Shown here piece after piece: positions 55,318 to 64,000 of a stretch of 64,000 bases of DNA. The DNA lies in NCBI GenBank assembly GCA_001414345.1, contig LLCB01000138.1, forward strand, positions 78,031-142,030. The letters are read 5' to 3'. The DNA comes from Hymenoscyphus infarciens (Eukaryota > Ascomycota > Leotiomycetes > Helotiales > Helotiaceae). The position numbers and the translations under genes are program-made. How positions within the stretch are numbered: the first letter of the stretch is position 1; every line of letters begins with the position of its first letter. The notes beneath the pieces were generated by a model. That model worked only from the letters and a program-made list of their open reading frames with translations, was not told where the DNA came from and searched no databases.

Positions 55318-57794
55318 TTTGTATCCGTCGACTAAGCCTGACGATGGGTGATTTGATTCTGGTTTTTTCGGTATGCAACCTCGTAAGCAGAAAGCTCGCT
55401 TCTGAAGGGAGGCTCGGTTAGCGACTATGCAACTTCATGATATGCGGTTACTGCAAGGGAGGAACTTGGCTTACTGGATCTCAGCGATGGATGTTTTACA
55501 TGAGGAGAAAAAGGTGCGAAGCCAGAGCTTTGAAGTGTTATTCTGCGTGGCACGCGTCTCGGGCCGTGCTCTCGCTTAGCAGACAATCCAAACAAAATGA
55601 GGCGGCAAACCGGAGATCAAAGCGCCGATTGACAGCCTTGCTTGAGCCTTGTAAGTTCTTTTATCGCAGTGAAGTACAAGTTCCATATTCCTTGAACTCA
55701 ATCCAAAGAACTGCTAGGACTGACTGACCTGTTTGTGAACTGCTAAACGATTAGGCACAAGCATGATTAAATTCTCTTCTGCACCTTTTAGAGCCATCTC
55801 AACCCACATTCATTGCTGTTCAAGCCATCGAGGCGTTCAGTAGCTCAACACGTTTGATCCAAGTTGTTGTTGCGTAGTTGTGTATTGGAATTTATAAACT
55901 CTGCTAGAAAAGCGAATTTGTGACACTCTTTTGTCAGTCATGCCAGTGTGATGGGCCGAGCGTACAAGGGGCTGCACCTGAAGTAGTAACAGCCAGAGTT
56001 ATTCACAGTTGTTTGGGTTTGTTTGTGGCTAGAGAAACGGGCACTGCTCTCTACCACCTCCTTCAGCCTAAATTGTTTTAAAAAGTCTAGAACAGCTATA
56101 GTCCTTGCTTTGGAAGCCTTAAAGGAACGAGGAAGTTCGTTCGTCTATTCTCTGATATTCTCTGGAACCATATTCATATTACACAAGAATAGTCACATAA
56201 TGAAAAGGCGAGAGACCAAGATTACTAGCCCAGACTCTTACAGAATCATGTACAACAAGTATTTGTAAGTAGTAGTAATTCAGGGACGTATTAAAGGGAA
56301 GCTAGCAGCAAAGCTCAATCCCAAGCGCAAATGCTCGTTGAAACCACTCGCCTTTGATGGCAAGATTGAAAGGCATGCTTAGGGAAATAGAGGTTTAAAG
56401 CCGAGTGTTAATTTCAAAAGAATGTGTTTGTTGATAGCCTCGCGGGTCTCGCGGATGGATAATTGTAGCGAACTGACGAGGTGGACTTGTCTGAATAATC
56501 TTGATTGCCAAGGTACACACCTAAAAACAGAACCCATCCCCTCTACGTGGAACTATGCCGAATATTAAGTTCTGGCTAGCGAAATAACTGCGTTTCAAAT
56601 ACGACAATTCTGCTGAACGGTTTCAAAGTTGCTTGCTGTCGACAAATCCAGATACAAGCCTTCGACCCCCGAGTGCCATATCCTCCTTCAAACGATACCA
56701 CATCGAAATTTGAACTTACGAGTGTCGATTGTGCAGAATCTGGAATCGCTAAACTTTTCTCTGTTTGGCAGACAGTTTCAACTGTAAAACATTTAGTTTA
56801 CTGTTTACGATTGATATCTGCGAATCGCCTGGTCGCCCTTCAGTCCCCCGCAAGACCTCCACACTCCCAGCTTTCCGAACACCACTCCCCATCCCTGCTT
56901 GGTCTCCAGAAGCAATCGAATGACATTCGGCTCTTGGGGATCCTTCTTTGGAAGCCGTCCTGCGATTGGAAGGCCACCCGGCAGAGCGCCAAACACCCAC
57001 AAAGCATCATGAAGAGCACTTTATCGAATTTCAAACGTCTCCATTCGTCCTCCAACAGTCGAAGATTCTCCGGAACAGTTACTGGTACACACGAAACCTC
57101 AACTCGCTGGTTTATACAAGCGAAAGGGCCTGAAGGATAGAGCTGTTTGCCGTCAAGTCTCTCGGGAGCTTCTATTCATTCTTATCCAAACATCGAAGGC
57201 AGTCTCCTTGAACCCCCCAAAACGAGCAAGAAATACATCCTTGCTTCTTCAATGTGTCCAGTAGGGCATACCTACACCATATATCCAGCAAGGAATAGAA
57301 TTGCGACTCGACTCCTTTTCGAGTAGGCGTAGACCGTGCTTCAGATTGCACGTTGCTGGTACTTGTAAGGTCTTCGAGGTAGTTTCAGGTAATTCCCATG
57401 CTTCTTACCCCAATTCTCCGTTGCTCATGACTCGAGAGATACAGGTTATTGACTTCAGGGCATCCCTTCGGCAACTTCAACCTCCTAGTCCCTTCTTTCC
57501 TCTATCAAGAGAAGCCCAAGAGCCCCTCTCGATATTCCCACCGTTTGTGACATTCCGACAGCCGAAAACTACTATAATCCTACCGACAATTCCCTCAAGA
57601 ACACCTACTCGAACCACCCACACGGCTGATCTAAGCGTCATCGAGCGTTCAAGCACGACTAGTATCACGAATCGAAGCATACTCCTCCCAAAAACCACGA
57701 ATACACTATCTCTTCCGAATTAACTTCTTGAAGTTACGCAAAAACCGTCCCTCTATAAATACACTTGGCTGTTTTGTCGAAGTCAAAAAGAACA
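55318..57794. other. Long intergenic stretch; no convincing gene
   Basis: Normal composition. Several open frames of 60-155 codons overlap on both strands (for example plus 56673-57140 and plus 57301-57723) without domains or a consistent coding signal. TATAAATA at 57754-57761 precedes the broken 2EXR gene. Confidence 0.4.
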
Positions 57795-58260
57795 ATGTCA
57801 GCGCCAAAGGACGAGGGTTTTGAGGAAGTAGCCGACAACCCTGTCACTTTTCCACAATTTAAAAACTTCCTAATTGAGATTCGAGAACACATCTGGAAAT
57901 GGACCCTTCCCGGTCCCTAAATTGTATATATAAAGCAGGCCAGCCTTAATTGTTTTGGATTGAAGTGGATCAGAAGCGATAAGAACGTCAATAACTGCGA
58001 ATGCTAGGGCTGTACGAAGCCGTGGAACCAAGACTTAAGGCGGTGGACTGATAGGGAAGAACACGACACTGAGACGTACTGGGACTATAGGTAGGGCACA
58101 GCGTATTGATACACCACCCCCAAAACGACCCTCGTTTCGAGAGAGAAGACTGTTCAATCAGGGCAAGCTGGTATGGAAGGACGAATGGGAATTAAACATT
58201 TATGTCACGATGGACCTATAGAATTTTTGGGGAGAGACATGGGGATTCCGCACCGATTAC
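57795..58260 (+). pseudogene. 2EXR-domain pseudogene
   Basis: After CTCTATAAATACAC (TATA box 57754-57761) an ATG at 57795 opens MSAPKDEGFEEV, followed by FPQFKNFLIEIREHIWKWTL, a clear 2EXR start (F-x2-LPxEIRxxIW). The frame then hits TAA at 57918 exactly where GPRIVYIK would be expected in the family; downstream codons (IVYIKQA) continue the likeness, followed by more stops and a frame change (TANARAVRSRG in another frame). At least one frameshift and several stops make a functional product unlikely. It keeps ordinary composition, so decay rather than heavy RIP is the likely cause. Confidence 0.6.
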
Positions 58261-58904
58261 CTACCACTACTCCTCTTGTTTGTATGTAGAGATTCATATA
58301 ATGTTACATTGATGAATGGCTATACTCGCGCCTTTTGTGGTTAGGAGCTTGCCACTGGGGCCCTGCCCTCCATTTAGTCCAATTTTGAAACAGATACGCT
58401 TTACATTGATGAAAAGTTGTCCAGCTTGGTAAAGCGCCAGCTTACAGTATATCATTCTTATCTTGACAACTTGTGGGGGTTTATATCCCTTTGTAGTGCG
58501 GATCAATGAAAACTTGTTGACAAAAAGTCAAGAACGTTTGTTTGGACTTTTAAACAGAGGTTTTGTGGAATAGGGGCTCATTATAAATAAAAGACAATGC
58601 CGTAGCTTCTCTTCTGGCGATGTTTGCAGTGTATTAGTCTGGTTTATAGCTATTGTGAAAATTTAGTTGGTTTTGTAGCGGAACTTGAGTTCTTGGACGC
58701 CGCTGACATCGAGCTTGTTCAACTATTAAAGAGAAACTTCTTGTGGAAGCTGCCTACGATAAACAAAATCACTACTGACATATTAGAACAAGAACGAGGC
58801 GTGGTAATTTATAACAGGGAATTAAAGGAATTAGTTAGTCCGTGGATTAAACTTGAGATTATTAAGTATAGATAGGTTTTACTAAATGATTTGAAAAAGA
58901 GGTT
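58261..58904. other. Intergenic; one unassigned 83-codon frame
   Basis: An open frame at 58624-58875 (plus) contains ELEFLDAADIELVQLL and ITTDILEQERGVVIYN. It looks protein-like but has no homologue that I recognise, and could be the tail of a degraded gene. AT content rises towards the RIP block at its end. Confidence 0.3.
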
Positions 58905-59737
58905 CTATAACGTATTTATAGAGAAAAGGGGTTACGTAATACCTCTTTCTTTATACTATACCTCTTAGGTCTAGGAGAGCGATAGCTTTCTAGGCCTATA
59001 AACAAGCTAGATTATAAAAGACCTCTTAACTAATAGCTCTCTAATTCCTATACCTTAGTATAATACTTAGACGTGCTTCTCTTTATAGTTATTCTACTAG
59101 TAGTTCTAGTATTCTTAAGAGTAGATTCTCACTTCCTAATCCTATCTAACTCCTATCTCTTACTCTAACTCTAGTTTATATAGCTCTAGTTCTAGTGTAA
59201 TAGTAAAGTAGGTAGCGTTTATAGAGGTATTAGCTATTAGCTAGTGTTATATATACTAGCTTTATAGAGTACTAGGCTTCTAAATCAAATAAGATTCGGT
59301 TATAAGACACTACTTAGAGTAGTAGTAGCTAGCTTCGTAGCTAGGTTTTTATATTATCTTTACTATAGTTAGTAGATAGCTAGCTAGTTACTAGGCTTTT
59401 TACACTCGATTCCCTTCTTTGAAAAACCTAGATAAGCTTATATCTCACCTATTTAAAGCTCGTCGACGTCGAGTATTAATACGCTACGCTAGCTAAATAC
59501 TAGTAGAGAAGCGTTTTCTAAATATATAGTAATATATTAAATACGTAAGTAGAAGATAATTATTATTATAGAGTATACTATAAGTATAAACCGGGCTTAT
59601 AACTGTCACGTATTTTTAAGAGTAGAAAACGCTCTAAGAAGCCTTATATTCAGAGGTGAAAACGCTGCTATATATAGAGAGAAAAGAAAGTACGTAATAT
59701 CTCTTTTTTCTAAAATAGGTTCTTAGATCCCGAGTAT
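58905..59737 (-). repeat. TRIM-like repeat, copy 2 (inverted relative to 47373-48245)
   Basis: In reverse complement it follows copy 1 closely over about 830 bp (AACGCTTCTCTACTAGTA, ACTCGACGTCGACGAG, GAAGCCTAGTACTCTATAAA). Terminal segments with TACGTA...CTCTATA occur at both ends. It retains slightly more CA/TG than copy 1. There is no coding capacity. Confidence 0.45.
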
Positions 59738-62700
59738 TTATTTAGATAGCGAGGAACTATAAAGAGAGAAGGCTTAGAATATACGTTAGTAAGAACTCTA
59801 ATATAATTTAAACTATTATATAAGAGCTTTTAGAAGAAGTAAAAATACGATTTCTTACTTTTAATAAATATTCTTAGAGAATAAGTGTTATTATCTTAAA
59901 CGTTTTTGTATATTACTTATAGAAGATAGATATAATTAGAAGAAAGCTAGTCTCTCTTACTTATAGTAGATTATATTATAACTATAAAGTAAAGAAAACA
60001 CGATAGAAATTAATAAATTAAGAGAAGTATAAGAAAAGAGAAGAAAAGATTACTTAGGCCTAGTTAAGAAAAGTAGTCTTTTCTCTTAATATAATTATAG
60101 AATAATTATACTACTTAATAAAAAATTAATATTATAATCACTTTTCTATATTCGATTAACTTCGTTAGAGTAATACCTATAATAGATTAGAAATAATAAA
60201 TATAAAGAAAAGCTAGAAATAATTCTTAAGATATTATAGAGTAATTAAATTTAAGTAAATAATCTCTTAATAAGCGTATAATATATAAATATAAAGTAAC
60301 TTTATAGGCTTATAGAATAGTAAATTAAATATATTCTTAATAAAATATCTAAAATAAAGTAGAATTATAATAAAGAACTAAAAACTAGTATAATAGTACG
60401 TAAGCAAAAGTTAGCTTTTAGTTAGAATTTATAGCTATTTTATAAATCTTAAGACTCTATTATAGATTATTTAATACTAGTATCTCACTTTTGAGATATA
60501 AATAGTCTAGACTTCTACTAAAAACTAAGTAAATAACTAATTGAAAATTCTATAATATATATTATGAATAGTAATTAAAACACGTCTTAATTAACGTATA
60601 TAGTATACTAAGACGAAGTAATCTTAGAAGCGATTTACTCTTAACTCTATTTTAAGAAGTATCTAGAAATAGATCTTATAATATTTAATAGTTTAATAGA
60701 ACGCGGTTTAATCGTAGTCTAAGACTTTTAGACTAAGACTAAACCTAGTTATAAGTAGATATTTAGATATATATTTCTAGGAACTATAATAATACGAAAT
60801 ATATACGACTATTAAAGAGGTAAATAAGAGTGTATATTCAATAGAATAATATATATAGATACTAGGTACTAGTATAAAAGAAAAGACTAAATTAGTCTTA
60901 TCTTATTTTTAATAGAAGTATCTATATATAAGAGATTAGATACTATTAAGGTTTAATAATAATAATAACTAAGTTCTATCTAATATAGCTAATATTATAT
61001 AGTAAGAGCTAAAAAGCCAAATATATAATATCTAAACTTTAATTCTTTCTATAAATAAATATTAGATATTAATATCTTTAGCACTTTTAGTTATATAAGT
61101 ATTAGTAGTTTTACGAATACTTGTAATTTAGAACAGCGAGCTAATATAGAAACTAGAGTAATAATAGTATAGTTTTTAAAATCTTATATTTTAGAAGAAT
61201 ATATACTAGAAATTAGAATCGTAGCTAATACTAGATATAGAAGTTAGAAATTTAATTACTAAGACTTCTAAGAAGAGAACTTATATAGAATATTAATTTT
61301 AAGAAAGTTAACTTAATAAGATAACTTATTAAACAAGTCTTTAATAATAAGTATATTTATACGTTTATAGTAAAATACGCTATTTAACTCTATAAGTATT
61401 ATTACTTAGGCTTTAGTGTCTTTTCTTTCTAGATTATTATTTAAGTACTTTTTAGTAAACGCTTTAGAGAATAACTTTCTAGTAATATCTATTTATATTA
61501 TATCTAGTATATAACCTCTATTTCTTCTTTTTTTAAGCTTCTATTTCAAGTAATTAAAAATAAGTCTCTTTCTTACTTACTTTTCTTAGCTACTAAGTTA
61601 CTAAGAAATATATTTACAAAGTAATTACTATTAAAAGTACGTAGAAAATTACTTCCTCTATAAATAAGCTTAACTAATAGAGCTATATATCGAGTTTCTT
61701 ACTAGTATAGTTATTAGTTACTAATAGAGCTAAGATTTTACTCTCTTAACTAACTCTCTAATTATTATAGAATCTACTATTCTTATTATTACTACTAGAG
61801 TCGATAATAGAGAATGAGATTATAATAGAGAGAACTAAGAACTAGAGAGCGATATTATTATATTTAGAAAGAAATACGATAATAACGCTATTAATAAAAT
61901 TAAAATAATAAAGTCTCTAGAAAAGAGATTTTTTATACTACTCTAACTTTAAGAGTATTCTCTCTTTTAAATAACTCTAATAATAATAAAAAGTTTACTA
62001 TTTCAATATATAATATATTTTAAGATATTAAAAGAGGTTTTTATTAATCTTTTAATAAATAAAACTTATACTTATAGAGGAAAAATCAAGTCTTCTCTTC
62101 TAAGATATATATCTTTATATATTACTACTTTTATCTAAAAAGAAGATTAATTAAGTATTTTATAAAATATTACTAAAATAAACTCTATAAAACTCTAGAT
62201 AGTTTAAAGTCTTTTAAAAAGACTCTTCTATATTAATCTAAATAGTTTATAATAATATAGATTACTAGATAAAGTTATAAGAATATAGAATATTTATAGA
62301 ATAGTCTTTTATTCTCTATTATCTAATATAAAGCTAAACTATTTTATTAGTTAAAATACTTCTAAAAAAATAATAGAGTTATAATAATCTTAGAAGTACT
62401 AGAAAATAGATAAGATTGCTTTTTATAACTTAGAGACTTTTATTTTTTAAATTATACTAAGAAATTAAAAATAAGAAAAAGAGATAAGAAAATAAATAAA
62501 AGATAATAGACTAAAAAGATTTATCTACTTCTATTTTATAATATTATCTTTCTTAAGTTAATTAGAGAAATAAAAGTAAAGACTTCATATTACTAGAGTA
62601 GTAATAGAGAGTTATATTTACTTTTAATTTAAATTTTAATTAAATATCTAAATTTATCTAGTTTTATAAAGAAATAAAACTAATAAGTAGTATTACTTAA

Positions 62701-63109
62701 GAAGTAATAGAGAGCTATTAGTTTTCTACCCTCTTATATTCTAAAAGAATTATTAAATTTCTTTAACTTTTTAGAGAAATAGAAACTAATAAATAGACTT
62801 ATTAAAGGTTTAGTTAAATAACCTAGATTATCTTTATCTAATTTTAAATAGAATTATTACGTTTCTCTAGAAGTTTTAAGAGAGAGTAATAAATAATTAA
62901 AGTGACTTAACTAGTAGATAATATAGCTAGTTTATTTTTAGCTAGTTTTAGTTTAAATTAGCGAAATAGATTTTCTCGTCTTTTCTCGTCTAAGATACTA
63001 GATAACCTAGGTCTACTACTTATATCGAGGATATTTATAATAGCTAATACTTAAATATAGTAGATAAAGATAAGAAGCGCTAGCTAGAGAAGTAAGAAGA
63101 CGTAGTAAG
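59738..63109. repeat. RIP-degraded AT-rich block; one MITE remnant
   Basis: CA/TG dinucleotides are scarce and every frame is broken. Bases about 60780-60960 match the centre and arm of the foldback MITE (ATACGAAATATATACGAC, TATATATAAGAGATTAGATA). GAACGCGGTTTA near 60700 resembles the inner end of the element at 48726-49622. I could not identify a parent transposon for the rest. Confidence 0.45.
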
Positions 63110-63665
63110 AAGAATCTTACTATAATAACACGAAACACGTACTCTAAAGAGATATATAGAAGTGTATTTAAGAGAGTGAATACTAGGTACTAAAATAGAA
63201 GAAAAGACTAAATTAGACCTTTTCTAGCTATAAAAGAGTAAGTAGCTATATATAAGAGTTTAGATAGTATAAAAGAGAGTTAGTATAATAGTATACTATT
63301 CTATATAGCCGAGATTATATAGCATATACCGTATATATAAGGTTTCAGTAGTTGTTGTTTTATATTATCTAATTTAGGAAGGTTACGTACGTCTATACGT
63401 CTGTCTAGACTTTCGGACGTACTTTGTAGAGTTCGAGCTTTTATATTAGCTAACGTATATCGTTATTCAGTTTTATACCTCTTTTTATATCGTCTAAAAC
63501 CTCTTATATATAGTAGCCTACTCTATTAGAGTTAGAAAAGGCTAGTTTAGCCTTTTCTTCTATATTAGAGCCTAGTATCTATATACGTTATTCTACTAAA
63601 CGCACTTCTATATACCTCTTCTATAGTTATATATATTTCGTACTATTATATAAAAGGCTAAACTC
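63110..63665. mobile_element. Foldback-MITE family copies in inverted arrangement
   Basis: Bases 63110-63280 and 63480-63665 are imperfect reverse complements (AAGAAAAGACTAAATTAGACC against GGCTAGTTTAGCC and AGAAGAAAAGGC). The stretch 63340-63420 (AAGGTTTCAGTAGTTGTTGT, TTTAGGAAGGTTACGTACG) matches the left arm of 12311-12844. The core is heavily RIP-altered. Confidence 0.5.
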
Positions 63666-64000
63666 TTCTTCGCCGGTGATAGCATAAATAATATCTCTTT
63701 CAAGCTTTTTATTACTTCTTTTATTTTAAATTTAAAGTCGATAATATACCTATTTCGCTTTAGGCTAGAATCGGACTAGAAGGATAATATTCTTAAATAG
63801 CCGGGTAATTAGAGACTACCTAGACAGCTAGTAACACTAGGGTTTAGTATCTATATAGATAGCTGGTAAAAATCGTGTTATAGACACGTTAAGGAAAGTA
63901 GGATATGCTAAGTGTCCCTAAGGCTTCTAATAACCCCAGATTCGGTGAATAAGTCGACATAGTTATCGCGAAGGCTTCCGAATCTGATCTTACCCCCCCC
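63666..64000 (-). repeat. Uninterrupted copy of the host repeat seen at 12.1-13.5 kb
   Basis: The reverse complement matches 12085-12310 and 12850-12952 in order but lacks both the foldback MITE and the Mutator-type MITE, so it serves as an empty-site reference. The window ends in a run of eight C. Confidence 0.55.

Noticed and set aside
56673..57723. Plus-strand frames of 155 and 140 codons
   Set aside because: Equally long frames overlap on the opposite strand, the proteins look random, and no TATA or splice pattern supports them.
47626..59470. Palindrome ACTCGACGTCGACGAG as a protein-binding site or origin
   Set aside because: It occurs only as part of the TRIM-like repeat in both copies, so it is explained by shared ancestry.
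61400..62300. Transposase or helicase relic in the right RIP block
   Set aside because: Some frames look protein-like (FRKKYDNNAINKIKIIK) but no motif set is clear enough to name a family.

Overview
The window looks like a stretch of a filamentous ascomycete genome, most likely a leotiomycete (class is inference). The reasons are short 46-114 bp introns with GTAAGT-like donors and CTAAC/CTGAC branch sites, typical fungal families (2EXR, DUF7918-like, DUF3716-like, PL7, Spt8, an Hrr1/SAD-3-type helicase), and blocks that are AT-rich and almost free of CA/TG dinucleotides, the signature of repeat-induced point mutation (RIP).

The layout is a mosaic. Bases 1-14,600 are RIP-degraded repeats: a DIRS-like reverse-transcriptase relic, a complete but dead Ty1/copia element (2537-8479) with 394-bp LTRs and a CTTAG target duplication, then a nest of MITEs with readable target duplications. 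Bases 14,800-30,050 form a gene island: a non-secreted trypsin-fold protease, two 2EXR proteins, a tandem pair of DUF7918-like proteins, and the first two members of a gene family I do not recognise. A RIP/MITE strip follows (30,700-31,490), then the third family member (32,231-32,866), with a hAT-type MITE inserted just downstream. More repeats run to 36,325.

Bases 37,385-46,314 carry two conserved housekeeping-type genes head to head: a nine-exon NF-X1 zinc-finger superfamily-1 helicase (minus strand) of the Hrr1/SAD-3/ZNFX1 type, linked elsewhere to RNA silencing, and the SAGA subunit Spt8 (plus strand), whose first intron appears to be GC-AG. Bases 46,779-50,445 are nested transposon remains. 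Bases 52,365-53,120 encode a secreted PL7 polysaccharide lyase and 54,033-55,317 a DUF3716-like zinc protein. A broken 2EXR gene lies at 57,795. From about 58,900 to the end the window is RIP-degraded again and ends in copies of the repeats seen at 12-13.5 kb.

The best candidate for something undescribed is the 27.4-32.9 kb cluster: three intronless genes carrying four copies of one helical module, each gene with a similar TATAAATA-type core promoter. I can describe the module but cannot give it a function. Gene models were built by hand from splice signals and reading-frame continuity; transcript data would settle them.
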